A DNA stretch of 64,000 bases from Nitrosospira multiformis (GTDB lineage: Bacteria > Pseudomonadota > Gammaproteobacteria > Burkholderiales > Nitrosomonadaceae). Below are positions 17,454 through 26,643 of this stretch, piece after piece (position 1 is the first letter of the stretch; the number at the start of each line of letters is the position of its first letter). The stretch spans positions 372,001 through 436,000 of the forward strand of contig NZ_FOHI01000001.1 of assembly GCF_900111585.1 (NCBI RefSeq), in the 5' to 3' direction. A program made the translations under genes and the position numbers. The notes beneath the pieces were generated by a model. The model did no database searches and was not told the DNA's origin. It saw only the letters and a list, made by a program, of their open reading frames with translations.

Positions 17454-18314
17454 ATGATCTATCTCAACGGCGATTTCCTCAGAATTGAAGAAGCACGCAT
17501 CTCTGTGCTGGATAGAGGTTTTATTTTTGGTGACGGGGTATATGAGGTTATTCCTGTCTATTCCCGCAAACCTTTCCGTCTGGCTGAGCATCTGCGCCGG
17601 CTCCAGCATAGCCTCGATGGTATTCGCCTGCAAAATCCGCATTCGGACAGCGAATGGACACATTTGCTGGAACAAATCGTCGCCTTGAATGAGGGTGAGG
17701 ATCAGTATATCTACCTGCATATTACCCGCGGTGTCGCCCGGCGCGACCATGCCTTTCCACAAGGCGTCGCGCCTACTGTCTTCATTATGAGCAATCCGTT
17801 GCTGACGCCACCCCCCGGGTTGTTGCATACCGGCGTGGTAGCGATTTCAGCCGAGGATAACCGATGGTTGCGCTGCGATATCAAGGCAATCTCGCTTCTG
17901 CCCAACGTATTGCTGCGGCAGATGGCGATCGATGAAGGCGCCCTGGAAACGGTGTTGTTTCGTGACGGTTTCATGACTGAGGGGGCGGCAAGCAATATCT
18001 TTGTCGTAAGAGGTGGAATTCTGCTGGCTCCGCCCAAAAACCACCTGATGCTCCCGGGCATCACCTATGACATAGTGCTGGAACTGGCACAGGCGAATGG
18101 CATTCCCCATGAAGTTCGCGCGATTACGGAACATGAGGTGCGCACCGCCGAGGAACTTTTGCTGACATCCTCGACCAAAGAAATCATGCCGATTACCCGT
18201 CTCGATAACCAACCGGTGGGTGAGGGAAAACCCGGCAAAATATTTGCATTGTTTTATCAGCTCTACCAGAGTTATAAACAAACCACTATGCGAGGCAACT
18301 CTTCGATATCCTGA
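17454..18314 (+). CDS. dat: D-amino acid aminotransferase (class IV PLP enzyme)
   Basis: 286 residues from the ATG at 17454 (MIYLNGDFLRIEEARISVLD). DRGFIFGDGVYEVIPVY, the Lys in IKAISLLPNVLLRQMA (PLP Schiff base) and TEGAASNIFVV are the class IV aminotransferase marks. The enzyme moves amino groups between D-amino acids such as D-Ala and D-Glu, feeding peptidoglycan. Branched-chain aminotransferase and aminodeoxychorismate lyase share the fold, but the VYEVIPVY segment and the neighbouring carboxypeptidase favour Dat. The DUF493 gene follows after five bases. Confidence 0.85.
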   Translation: MIYLNGDFLRIEEARISVLDRGFIFGDGVYEVIPVYSRKPFRLAEHLRRLQHSLDGIRLQNPHSDSEWTHLLEQIVALNEGEDQYIYLHITRGVARRDHAFPQGVAPTVFIMSNPLLTPPPGLLHTGVVAISAEDNRWLRCDIKAISLLPNVLLRQMAIDEGALETVLFRDGFMTEGAASNIFVVRGGILLAPPKNHLMLPGITYDIVLELAQANGIPHEVRAITEHEVRTAEELLLTSSTKEIMPITRLDNQPVGEGKPGKIFALFYQLYQSYKQTTMRGNSSIS

Positions 18315-18319
18315 AGGTC

Positions 18320-18649
18320 GTGAAACCTGTGACTTCGTCTGACGAGAGCACCCTGATTGAATATCCTTGCGATTTCCCGATTAAAATCATGGGACGTGTC
18401 GGATCGCCGTCCGGCATTCCACCCAGTGCCGCAACACTGGAATACCGGCGGCAGGATTTTTCACAGAACGTACTGGCGATTGTGAAGCGCCACGCTCCGG
18501 ACTTTGACGAGGCGACCATGGAGGTAAGAATCAGCAGAAAAAGCAATTATCTCAGCCTCACGTGCACGATTCGCGCTGTTTCTCGCGAACAACTGGATGC
18601 GCTATATCAGGAACTGTGCGATCATCCCACCGTGGTAATGGTACTTTAG
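18320..18649 (+). CDS. ybeD: YbeD/DUF493 family protein
   Basis: 109 residues, using a GTG start at 18320 just after GAAGG. The family core LIEYPCDFPIKIMG and the C-terminal CDHPTVVMVL are present. YbeD proteins are small ACT-like ferredoxin-fold proteins almost always found next to lipB. A regulatory role in lipoate synthesis is suspected but unproven. It sits between dat and lipB in one transcription direction. Confidence 0.85.
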   Translation: MKPVTSSDESTLIEYPCDFPIKIMGRVGSPSGIPPSAATLEYRRQDFSQNVLAIVKRHAPDFDEATMEVRISRKSNYLSLTCTIRAVSREQLDALYQELCDHPTVVMVL

Positions 18650-18705
18650 CGAGTTTCTGATTCCTGTTCCGCGATTCATGTTCCGGATTCCGGAAGCTTC
18701 TATCC

Positions 18706-19368
18706 GTGATACAGCCCGTTAGCCTGGAGTCTGCGCCCTCTCCCGTGCACAGGATTACTTCAGGACTTGAAATCAGATATGCTGCTGTGATGGATTATCT
18801 TTCCAGCTGGCAGGCGATGAAGGCGTTCACGGCAAGTCGCACGCAAAATACCCCTGACGAAATCTGGTTGCTGCAACATTGGCCGGTCTATACCCAGGGT
18901 GTTGCCGGCAAACCCGAGCATTTGCTCTACAATCCAGGCATTCCCGTAGTACGCACGGATCGTGGTGGTCAAATCACCTATCATGGTCCGGGTCAGATTA
19001 TTGCGTATCTGTTGCTGGATATGCGGCGCCTCAAGTTAGGCGTGCGCGACCTGGTCAGAAAAATGGAGGGTGCCGTGGTAGACTTGCTGGATGAGTATCG
19101 TGTCGATGCCTGCGGCAACGAGGATGCGCCGGGTGTGTACGTTGGCGGAGCAAAAATCGCGGCACTGGGGCTGAAGATAAAAAATGGATGCTGCTACCAT
19201 GGCCTGGCTCTGAATGTCAGCATGGACCTTACCCCGTTTATGGCTATCAACCCTTGTGGCTATGCGGGATTAAGGGTTACGCAAACCAGCGATCTCGGTA
19301 TAACCGACCGGCTGGAAACGCTGCAAGGAAAGCTTGCCGAAAAACTGAAGGCCAGGCTGAAGCAATGA
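18706..19368 (+). CDS. lipB: Octanoyl-[acyl carrier protein]:protein N-octanoyltransferase
   Basis: 220 residues from a GTG at 18706. The catalytic Cys is in NPCGYAG, and the partner Lys is in GGAKIAALGL. RTDRGGQITYHGPGQ forms the acyl pocket, and CYHGLALNV is the other signature. LipB moves octanoate from ACP to the lipoyl domains of pyruvate and 2-oxoglutarate dehydrogenases and GcvH. lipA follows 89 bases downstream, separated by a strong stem-loop. Confidence 0.93.
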   Translation: MIQPVSLESAPSPVHRITSGLEIRYAAVMDYLSSWQAMKAFTASRTQNTPDEIWLLQHWPVYTQGVAGKPEHLLYNPGIPVVRTDRGGQITYHGPGQIIAYLLLDMRRLKLGVRDLVRKMEGAVVDLLDEYRVDACGNEDAPGVYVGGAKIAALGLKIKNGCCYHGLALNVSMDLTPFMAINPCGYAGLRVTQTSDLGITDRLETLQGKLAEKLKARLKQ

Positions 19369-19391
19369 TTTCGAGAATATTTTAAAGATGG

Positions 19392-19424
19392 ATATCAACC
19401 GATCCGGATATTCCGGATTGATAT
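19392..19424. repeat. Stem-loop between lipB and lipA
   Basis: ATCCGGA (19402-19408) and TCCGGAT (19412-19418) form a perfect 7-bp stem with a TAT loop, extended across an ACCG bulge by ATATCA (19392) and TGATAT (19419). There is no T-run. It may set relative lipB/lipA mRNA stability or bind a regulator. Confidence 0.5.
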
Positions 19425-19457
19425 GAATCAATATCAAGAAGACGTTTCTTCCTTATC

Positions 19458-20408
19458 ATGACAATTGAAAGTCGCCAGAAAGGCGTTGCAAAAACCGCGC
19501 GCAATCCGGTCAAAATCGCGCCGCAATCTCCCGATCAGTTGCTGCGTAAACCTTCCTGGATCAGAGTGCGATCCTCCAACAGCCAGGAGTTTTATGAGGT
19601 CAAGCGGATTTTGCGGGAGCAGAAGCTGCACACGGTATGTGAGGAAGCTTCCTGTCCCAATATTGGCGAATGCTTCGGCAAAGGCACTGCAACTTTCATG
19701 ATATTGGGCGATCTCTGTACCCGTCGCTGCCCTTTCTGCGATGTGGCCCATGGCCGGCCGCGTCCTCCGGACCCCGAAGAACCTCTGCACCTCGCGCAAT
19801 CCATTGCCGCCATGAAGTTGAAATATGTAGTTATCACCAGCGTTGACCGTGATGATCTCAGGGACGGCGGAGCTCAGCATTTCGTGGATTGCATCCGCGA
19901 GGTTCGAGCCCATTCGCCGCAAACAAAGATAGAGATTCTGGTGCCGGATTTTCGCGGGAGACTGGATATTGCCCTGGAAAAATTATTCGTCTGCCCGCCC
20001 GATGTTATGAACCACAATCTCGAAACGGTACCTCGCCTCTACCGGCAGTGCCGTCCGGGTGCGGACTACATGCATTCGCTCCGGTTATTGAAGGACTTCA
20101 AGGCACGTTTTCCGGGCATCCCCACCAAATCCGGATTGATGCTGGGACTGGGAGAAACTGACGAGGAGATCCTCGAGGTGATGCGCGACTTGCGCGAGCA
20201 TGATGTCGAGATGCTTACCCTTGGCCAGTATCTGCAGCCAAGCATCGGGCATCTTCCTGTCATGCGTTATGTCACTCCGGGGGCATTCAAGGAATTTGAA
20301 CGCGCCGCGATCGAAATGGGTTTCAGCAATGCCGCTTGCGGACCCATGGTCCGATCCAGCTATCATGCAGATCAGCAGGCGCATGAGGCAGGCATCATGC
20401 AGAGGTAG
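19458..20408 (+). CDS. lipA: Lipoyl synthase
   Basis: 316 residues. The radical SAM cluster is CTRRCPFC, and the auxiliary 4Fe-4S cluster cysteines are in [12 protein letters not shown]. The C-terminal RSSYHAD motif supplies the serine ligand. LipA inserts two sulfurs into the octanoyl group attached by LipB. The ATG at 19458 has only a weak ribosome site. It ends the dac-dat-ybeD-lipB-lipA set. Confidence 0.95.
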   Translation: MTIESRQKGVAKTARNPVKIAPQSPDQLLRKPSWIRVRSSNSQEFYEVKRILREQKLHTVCEEASCPNIGECFGKGTATFMILGDLCTRRCPFCDVAHGRPRPPDPEEPLHLAQSIAAMKLKYVVITSVDRDDLRDGGAQHFVDCIREVRAHSPQTKIEILVPDFRGRLDIALEKLFVCPPDVMNHNLETVPRLYRQCRPGADYMHSLRLLKDFKARFPGIPTKSGLMLGLGETDEEILEVMRDLREHDVEMLTLGQYLQPSIGHLPVMRYVTPGAFKEFERAAIEMGFSNAACGPMVRSSYHADQQAHEAGIMQR

Positions 20409-20482
20409 CGGTTTTAGCGAAGAGAATCAGCGAGGAGAGGAATTTCAAGGCCGGTTATGCAAACCCGACAGGAGTTACTCCA

Positions 20483-21163
20483 ATGCGCATCATTCCTGCT
20501 ATTGTTGTCTGCTTTTTGGCTTCCATCCCTGTTTCCGCTGCAGCAAGTGATACCCTTGCAGATGAAGAGGCGGCCGATGGTCTGAAGCAAGCACTTACAC
20601 TGAGTGTGAATGCGGCAATAGATACACTGGGAGTTCCAAACGGTTTTCTCCATAGCCCCAAAGCAAAAATCCCATTACCTGTCTCTCTGCAGAAAGCAGA
20701 GGGTTTGATGCGCTCCGTGGGTATGAACAAACATGCTGATGGGTTGATCGCGGCCATGAACCACGCCGCCGAAACGGCGGCGGCGGAAGGACGGGCCCTG
20801 CTGATAGATGCGGTGCAGAATATGCCTGTGGAAGATGCGAAAGCGATACTTGCAGTCGGAGACGACGGAGCGACGCAGTACTTCCGTAACACCTCATCCG
20901 CCTCGCTTTCCGACCGATTTTTGCCGATTGTAAAAAAAGCCACCGAGCAGGCGGGCGTGCTGAAAAAATACAATGACTTTGCCGGGAAGGGCGCGAAGCT
21001 CGGATTGATTTCGGAAAAGCATGCAAATATAGAAAACCATGTCACCGAAAAAACCCTGGACGGAATTTATCTGTTGATGGCAGAGAAGGAGCAGGCCATA
21101 CGCGACAACCCCGCGGATCAGGATAGCGAACTGGTCCGCAGGGTGTTTGGCACGCTCAAGTAG
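20483..21163 (+). CDS. DUF4197 family exported protein
   Basis: 226 residues with a signal peptide (cleavage near VSA-A at about residue 20) and an all-helical mature part matching DUF4197: LVNAAIDTLG-like, MRSVGMNKHADGLI, AKAILAVGDDGATQYFR and AEKEQAIRDNP. AGGAG precedes the ATG at good spacing. The function is unknown and the protein is likely periplasmic. It is convergent with the next gene, 20 bases apart. Confidence 0.8.
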   Translation: MRIIPAIVVCFLASIPVSAAASDTLADEEAADGLKQALTLSVNAAIDTLGVPNGFLHSPKAKIPLPVSLQKAEGLMRSVGMNKHADGLIAAMNHAAETAAAEGRALLIDAVQNMPVEDAKAILAVGDDGATQYFRNTSSASLSDRFLPIVKKATEQAGVLKKYNDFAGKGAKLGLISEKHANIENHVTEKTLDGIYLLMAEKEQAIRDNPADQDSELVRRVFGTLK

Positions 21164-21183
21164 ATGGCTCCGGAGCTGCCTGC

Positions 21184-22227
21184 TTATCTGAGGCTGGTTT
21201 GTGTCTTCCTGACGTTGACGTATTTGCTGAAGATATCTTCGAGCTTTTTCTGGTAGATATCGCCCTTCGGGTTTTTCCTGTACGCATCGGCGAGATCGAG
21301 GACCGCCATGTTGAAGGACTCATCACCAGGGACAACCGATAGCGTAATTGCGCCATGAGTGGCGAACTCGTTTTCCCACCGTTTGCGCACATCTGCCCAG
21401 AAGGCGGAAGTATCGTTCCAGTAGTTTATCGCAGGTTGAAAGTTATAACCTTTGATCCGACGGTATTCATTGAAGCCGAACTCGCGTACCAATACCGCAT
21501 CCTTATCATCTTTCGTCTGGATGACCTTGGTATTGTCCTGCTCATGAGTCCACCCCTGAGGTGCAATAGTATGGCGATTCTCCGTATTGATGATCTGGTA
21601 GTCGCTGCGCTTGGTGTACTCGCGGCGCGGTAATGGTCGCCAGTTGCGCTCCGAAGTCCAGGTCGATACATCGTATCGATGGTTCCATTTGCCATTGCCC
21701 GAGTAGCGTGGTGCGTCGTTTACTTCGTAAACCAGTTGTGTCCATGTTCCTGGTATTTCAGCAGGGTCACGTTTTTGTTGCTCGAACCGCTGGCTGCCGG
21801 TGTAGACCCAGCGCGTCGGTGCTTCATAGACCCAGTCCTGGCGCCAGTGCTTGGTAACTGTGCCATCCCCCATCACCAGGATGTGCTGCAGTGAAATCTT
21901 GCGGCCAGTATCTTCCACTAAGAGCACGAACTCGAATCCCATGCTGCGCTTCGGTTCCGAACGCTTGTAGCCCGGTTGCAGTATGACAGTTTCGTCGAAT
22001 TTAAACTGGACTTCATATCCACCCTGCATAGCGAGTATAGCGCGCCGGTCGCAATCAAAAGGCTTTTCACCCTCTGCGCATCCCGCGACCAGCCGTTCTA
22101 TGGTCGGGTAGGCGGATTCAGCGGATTTTGCGGATGGGCTGCTTGTCAGCAGGGGAACTTTGCCTGCGCAAGCGCTGAGCAGTGACAGCGCAAGCAAGCT
22201 CGCGGCCAGAGTAAGCGAACGTTTCAT
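21184..22227 (-). CDS. DUF6607-like lipoprotein
   Basis: The ATG at 22227 follows GAGGAAAT and yields 347 residues. An in-frame start 24 bases upstream is weaker. The lipobox is LLSACAG. The mature protein is rich in Trp, Arg and Tyr, with HILVMGDGTVTKHWRQDWVY and TQLVYEVNDAPRYSG, which fits the DUF6607 family as I remember it. The function is unknown and the location probably the outer membrane or periplasm. Confidence 0.7.
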   Translation of the reverse strand: MKRSLTLAASLLALSLLSACAGKVPLLTSSPSAKSAESAYPTIERLVAGCAEGEKPFDCDRRAILAMQGGYEVQFKFDETVILQPGYKRSEPKRSMGFEFVLLVEDTGRKISLQHILVMGDGTVTKHWRQDWVYEAPTRWVYTGSQRFEQQKRDPAEIPGTWTQLVYEVNDAPRYSGNGKWNHRYDVSTWTSERNWRPLPRREYTKRSDYQIINTENRHTIAPQGWTHEQDNTKVIQTKDDKDAVLVREFGFNEYRRIKGYNFQPAINYWNDTSAFWADVRKRWENEFATHGAITLSVVPGDESFNMAVLDLADAYRKNPKGDIYQKKLEDIFSKYVNVRKTQTSLR

Positions 22228-22511
22228 AAATATTTCCTCATACAAATGCAAATGTGGTACCTGAAAGGTGACGTTTGAGGCTTAAAGGCGTTCAGCCTGA
22301 CAGGCCGACAGGTTAGCAGTTTAAACCAGGTTTGTGTCTGATTCCCGTATTCGCGCTGTCATACCAGCTGCTCGTTATGATAAGAGCATGGGGGATTTTG
22401 CAGCGAGGGGAGCGGTGTGGCTGGAGCTCCGTGCTTAGACGAATCGAGCGGGGGAGCAGTGGATGCCGGAGCAGACGCCACTTGGCCATGAGTTCCAGGC
22501 TCTGGAAAACA

Positions 22512-23165
22512 TTATCCTTCCGAAAAACCTTCCTTTCCTTTATCTCGAAGTTCCTGCTCAAGCCATCCGATCAGGCTTTCAATCAACTGGTCGCTCGCCT
22601 CTGTAAGGGCTTTTACGGCACCCGCGGCATTTGCCGTCGGGGCGGGCAGCTCTACCCCAAAGCTACGCTGGGAAACTGCGTAACGGGTGGTGCGATCGAT
22701 AAGGCTGGCGCGAAGTTGCACAATGGCGCTGCTCCGCGAAGGCGTATCGAACACCTGGGCAAATTCTTCGAGGTCGAGCCGCAATATATAATCTGCGCGC
22801 GTACCTTCGCCAGTGTTCATCACTCCCCGTTCATTAATGACGGCAATGCGTGTTCTGACGCGTTGCGTGAGTAACTTTGCAGGTGTGGAGGCCCAACGGC
22901 TGCTGCGATAAGCGAGAAATCGTGTGGGGTCATCGTAGGCTAGCCGGTAATGAATTGCCGTGCTATCGAGCCAGGCAGGTGCAATGGTCTCAGCGACCAG
23001 CAGACTTGTCCGCAGTTGCTTGTTTCCCCCCGCATCGCCCGCGCTGGGCTGGGCAGGGAAGGGCTGTAATCCAAAATCATATACCGCTACCGGTGCTGGA
23101 TTACGAATAGCGGCGCATGCTGTCAGCGCTGCAATTGCCACTGCAAGAACCAAGTATTTTTTCAT
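22512..23165 (-). CDS. ABC-type transport auxiliary lipoprotein (PqiC/ABC_trans_aux family)
   Basis: The start at 23165 has AGGAAG upstream and gives 217 residues with lipobox LTACAA. The longer frame to 23282 only overlaps the preceding gene. The mature domain resembles PqiC-type lipoproteins that work with MCE proteins (VYDFGLQPF near the N-terminus, YRLAYDDPTRFLAYRSSRW, and the ADYILRLDLEEFAQVF core). It is the last gene of a four-gene lipid transport operon and starts one base after the MCE stop codon. It would sit at the outer membrane. Confidence 0.75.
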   Translation of the reverse strand: MKKYLVLAVAIAALTACAAIRNPAPVAVYDFGLQPFPAQPSAGDAGGNKQLRTSLLVAETIAPAWLDSTAIHYRLAYDDPTRFLAYRSSRWASTPAKLLTQRVRTRIAVINERGVMNTGEGTRADYILRLDLEEFAQVFDTPSRSSAIVQLRASLIDRTTRYAVSQRSFGVELPAPTANAAGAVKALTEASDQLIESLIGWLEQELRDKGKEGFSEG

Positions 23166-23166
23166 C

Positions 23167-24072
23167 TCATCTACTTCCTGGCGGTACAAAACCTGTCTCA
23201 CCGGGACCCGGCGGCGGAGGAGGACGACCAAACAGCAGGCTTGCCGGTTGATCTTCCAGTTGGAGTAGCACCCGGTCGACACTGCGGGTGGTATTTTTGA
23301 TCCCTTCCGTTGCTTCCCGCAATGACCGCATGGTTTCGCCCAGCTCTACCGTGGCTACGGAAAGGCCATCGATGGCTCCTCCCTGCCGGTTCAGCCTCGA
23401 TGTGATCTGGTTGAGGTCGACTACAAGCTGGTCAGCATTTTTCATCACGGAACTTGCATCGGCAGCGAGCCCCGGGATTGCCTTGAGCCCCGGCTCCAAC
23501 TGGTTGAGAACCCTGGACAGGCGGCCCGTCGCCTTTTCCGTATTTTCCAGTATATGCATGAATCGCGTCCGATTCTCGTCTTCGAGGAGGAGATTCATTC
23601 TTTCGATCAATACGCTGGCAGTACCGAGCAGGTGCTGGCCCGAACTGGTGATACTGTCGAATAAAGAGGGGCGCAGGGGTATTCGCGCGGGTTCATCCGA
23701 GTCAGTTTCCAATTGTTCGGCCTCGCCCTCCTCGTCATTCAGCTGCACGTATGCCAGGCCCGTCAAACCCTGATAACCCAGTTGGGCAAATGCATTCCGG
23801 GTCAAAGGCACGTTCTTGTCCACTGCGATCTGAACCAGAATCTTATGGGGATCCTTTTTATCCAGCTTGATGTTCTCGACTTTACCGACTGTTACTCCCC
23901 GGTAACGCACTGTTGCCTGAGAATTCAGGCCTGAGACCGGAACCTCCGACACGAGCATGTATTTGGCGCGCGTCATCGTGTCGCCCCCGAACCACATGAT
24001 GGCAGCCGCCAGTGCTGTACCTAGAATAATTACGAATAAACCAGCCGCAAGGGCGTGGGCACGGTTTTCCAT
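23167..24072 (-). CDS. mlaD: MCE/MlaD-family substrate-binding protein
   Basis: 301 residues. One N-terminal membrane span (about 8-28) is followed by a single MCE domain (VSGLNSQATVRYRGVTVGKV, about 45-115), then a long helical region with coiled-coil character and a Pro-rich C-terminus (GRPPPPPGPGETG). MCE proteins form hexameric rings that carry phospholipids across the periplasm. It lies 10 bases after the ATPase gene. The long helix and single MCE domain are closer to two-membrane Mce/Ttg2-like forms than to short E. coli MlaD, so the symbol is by analogy. Confidence 0.8.
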   Translation of the reverse strand: MENRAHALAAGLFVIILGTALAAAIMWFGGDTMTRAKYMLVSEVPVSGLNSQATVRYRGVTVGKVENIKLDKKDPHKILVQIAVDKNVPLTRNAFAQLGYQGLTGLAYVQLNDEEGEAEQLETDSDEPARIPLRPSLFDSITSSGQHLLGTASVLIERMNLLLEDENRTRFMHILENTEKATGRLSRVLNQLEPGLKAIPGLAADASSVMKNADQLVVDLNQITSRLNRQGGAIDGLSVATVELGETMRSLREATEGIKNTTRSVDRVLLQLEDQPASLLFGRPPPPPGPGETGFVPPGSR

Positions 24073-24082
24073 AATCGTCCCC

Positions 24083-24862
24083 CTATAAGATACTGTTGTT
24101 TTCCAACGTTTTCCTGCCGCGCACGCCGCAGAAAAAATTCGAAATGAAAGCGTGTTGGGTGTGTATTACCTCTCGCAGGGTTCCCAACGCTACCAGACGC
24201 TTGTCGGCCAGCACCGCGACACGATCGGAAAGCGCAACCAGCGTGTCGAGGTCGTGAGTCGCCATGACGATCGTAAATGTCAGTTCGGATTGCATCGTCT
24301 TGATGAGCTTGACGAATCCCTCACTGAGTTCCGGATCGAGCCCGGCCGTTGGCTCGTCCAGAAACAGGAGCTCCGGATCAAGCGCCATCGCGCGCGCCAA
24401 GGCGATGCGCTTGATCATGCCGCCGGAAAGCTCGGCAGGCATCTTGTTCGCATGGACAGGCGCGATTTCCACCATTTCAAGCTTGAGCATCACGAGATCG
24501 CGAATCATGTCTTCGTCCAGCGTGCGCAGCTCGCGCATGGGCAAGGCGATATTGTCATAGACCGACAAAGCGCTGAACAGCGCACCTTTCTGGAACAATA
24601 CACCACAGCGGTTTCGCATGTTCTGTATCTGCTGGCGATTCCGGCCGCGCAACGGTTCTCCGAAAACCTTCACTGTACCTTGCGCGGGGGTTTCGAGGCC
24701 GAGCATCTGCCGCATAAGCGCCGTCTTTCCGCTACCCGAGCCTCCGACCAGCGTCAATACTTCTCCAAACTGCACGCAAAGTCCGATATTTTCATGCACG
24801 ACGTGGTTGCCGAACTGGGTATACAACTCCTCCACCTCGATAATGCAGTTATTTTTCGGCAT
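24083..24862 (-). CDS. mlaF: Lipid transport ABC ATPase (MlaF-type)
   Basis: 259 residues. Walker A GGSGSGKTALM, signature LSGGMIKRIALARA, Walker B LLFLDEPTAGLDP and the His switch in MATHDLDT are intact. The LSGGM(I/Q)(K/R)R form of the signature is usual for Mla ATPases. It powers phospholipid movement between inner and outer membrane together with the permease 12 bases upstream and the MCE protein downstream. A GGGAG site precedes the ATG. Confidence 0.87.
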   Translation of the reverse strand: MPKNNCIIEVEELYTQFGNHVVHENIGLCVQFGEVLTLVGGSGSGKTALMRQMLGLETPAQGTVKVFGEPLRGRNRQQIQNMRNRCGVLFQKGALFSALSVYDNIALPMRELRTLDEDMIRDLVMLKLEMVEIAPVHANKMPAELSGGMIKRIALARAMALDPELLFLDEPTAGLDPELSEGFVKLIKTMQSELTFTIVMATHDLDTLVALSDRVAVLADKRLVALGTLREVIHTQHAFISNFFCGVRGRKTLENNSIL

Positions 24863-24874
24863 GCGACTCCCGCT

Positions 24875-26014
24875 TTATCTTAATCCCACATCCGAAAAGA
24901 TCACGGCAAAAATTGCATCGATAATAATTACCACGGTAATGGATGTGACGACCGAGTTCGTTGTACCTTCGCCCAAGCTTTCCGTATTTGATTTGATCCT
25001 CAAACCGAAGTGGCAAGAAATCAAGGCAATTGCCATCCCGCATACAATCCCTTTCCCCAGTCCCAGCCATAAATTGGAAACGGCCACGGCATCCGGAAGC
25101 CTGCTCAAAAAAAACTTGTAGCCCAACCCAAGCTGGAGCTCGGCAACGGTCATTCCTCCTATCAGTGCAACAGCACTGGTCCATAGCACAACGAGTGGCA
25201 TCGCAAGACCGAGGGCGATCACTTTCGGCAGGATCAGCCGAAGACTGTGGGGAATACCCATGACCGTCAGCGCATCCAGTTCCTCGGTTACCCGCATCAC
25301 ACCCAATTGCGCGGTCATCGATGAACCGGAACGGCCGGCAACCAGGATAGCGGCAAGCATGGGTCCAAGCTCCCGGATAACGCTGATGCCCAGGATGTTG
25401 ACGATGAAGATATGCGCTCCAAATATTTGCAGTTGCCGGGAAGAGAGATAGCTCAATACTACACCGATGAGAAATCCCACCAGCGCCGTGATACCCAGCG
25501 CCTGCGCCCCGGTCCGGTACAGATTCGCGGAAATTTCGCGCCACGGTATTCGCGAGGGGCGGCCTGCCAGATACTTTATTTCCAGCACCAGTTGGCCCAT
25601 CAGAATGACGAGGCCGACCAGATGCTCCCACAACAGGAAAACTGCTTTTCCCAGCACCATAATTGGCCACAGCCGATCCGGTGCTACTTTAGAAGGAGGA
25701 GTCCACGTTTCTTCCAGGCGATCGAAAAGTCTTTCATGCTCAGGTCTTAAAAACAGATACCGGGGCCGCTGATTACCCCAGCCCCGCCACAGGAGAACGG
25801 CTCCTGCGTCATCCATCCGGGCTATCTGTGTAAGATCCCATTGTAGTTCCGGTGTGGTAGCGTACTCGGAAAGCTCCGCAGCAATCGGTCGAATCCGCTC
25901 ACCTAAAGCAGTGAGGGTGCAGTTCCCTTCAACAATCACGCGCGGAATCCCATCAGCACCGGTAACGCGGCGCAATACCATCGGTGAATTGCTGCCTTGA
26001 ATCTCCGCCATCAT
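24875..26014 (-). CDS. mlaE: MlaE-family permease with N-terminal STAS-like domain
   Basis: 379 residues. The N-terminal 110 residues read as a STAS-like fold (VEGNCTLTALGERI and WDLTQIARMDDAGAVLLWR). Five or six membrane segments follow, with the family motif RELGPMLAAILVAGRSGSSM and EELDALTVMGI. In many species the STAS part is a separate MlaB protein, so this is a natural MlaB-MlaE fusion. GAGGAT lies before two adjacent ATGs (26014 and 26011). It is the first gene of the operon running to 22512. Confidence 0.85.
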   Translation of the reverse strand: MMAEIQGSNSPMVLRRVTGADGIPRVIVEGNCTLTALGERIRPIAAELSEYATTPELQWDLTQIARMDDAGAVLLWRGWGNQRPRYLFLRPEHERLFDRLEETWTPPSKVAPDRLWPIMVLGKAVFLLWEHLVGLVILMGQLVLEIKYLAGRPSRIPWREISANLYRTGAQALGITALVGFLIGVVLSYLSSRQLQIFGAHIFIVNILGISVIRELGPMLAAILVAGRSGSSMTAQLGVMRVTEELDALTVMGIPHSLRLILPKVIALGLAMPLVVLWTSAVALIGGMTVAELQLGLGYKFFLSRLPDAVAVSNLWLGLGKGIVCGMAIALISCHFGLRIKSNTESLGEGTTNSVVTSITVVIIIDAIFAVIFSDVGLR

Positions 26015-26387
26015 GATTATCCTCAGGAAACACTTGCCAGGATAAGCTTTTCCGCTCTTCCTGGTGTCAACCTTTCCCGGTATTGGTTACTTTATCCCTC
26101 GTGGCGCAGTTTGTCCCTATAAAGTATAGCTGAACAGTTTCGCTGCAATACCACCCATTCTCCTAGTAAAACGCATTCGGGCTTTTCAGGCAAGCGAGGG
26201 GCGAACAGAAGCAGAAAGAGAAATGGCGAAGCTCATGGAAAGAAAAATGAATGCATACGTCTCCAACGAAAGCTTGAAGGGAAGCTGCGGTTTTTCTCCG
26301 CTTTGCTAGACAGCATGACCAGATGGACCCACTATTTGCCGAAATTTCTTACACTTGTACATCTTGAAAATAGGGGTTTACAGATAA

Positions 26388-26418
26388 CCAGTTGTTTTAA
26401 AAATATTAAAACAACTGG
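26388..26418. repeat. Perfect 13-bp inverted repeat overlapping a sigma-54 promoter
   Basis: CCAGTTGTTTTAA (26388-26400) and TTAAAACAACTGG (26406-26418) are exact reverse complements separated by AAATA. The right arm includes the first three bases of the -24 element. A protein bound here would block or touch sigma-54 RNA polymerase, so it has the form of an operator. Confidence 0.7.
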
Positions 26419-26431
26419 CACGGCATTTGCT
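26416..26431 (+). promoter_or_regulatory. Sigma-54 (RpoN) promoter, perfect consensus
   Basis: TGGCAC-GGCAT-TTGCT matches the -24/-12 consensus (TGGCAC N5 TTGCW) with no mismatch and correct spacing. It points right. No intact gene lies within several hundred bases downstream, only a 31-codon frame beginning at the ATG near 26479 and degraded genes. It may drive a small RNA, a lost gene or a peptide. Confidence 0.75.
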
Positions 26432-26643
26432 TAATATATTATTAGCTCCCTTTTAATAACAGGCGTACGAACGTGTTCCATGGCTTCAAAAGTGCCTGAT
26501 CAACTTCAGGCAACGAGAGACAAGAAGCGAAGTGGGCAGTATACGCCTCGTCCCCGGCAGATTTCTCGAAGCTGAGTGATGGATAAATACAGAGGAGGGG
26601 GGCAGTAATAACAATAACTACGACAATAATAATAAATAGCAAA

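Noticed and set aside
26442..26642. 66-codon reverse frame with a hydrophobic start
   Set aside because: No ribosome site, and it comes from an AT-rich AATAAT repeat that gives artificial Ile/Val runs.
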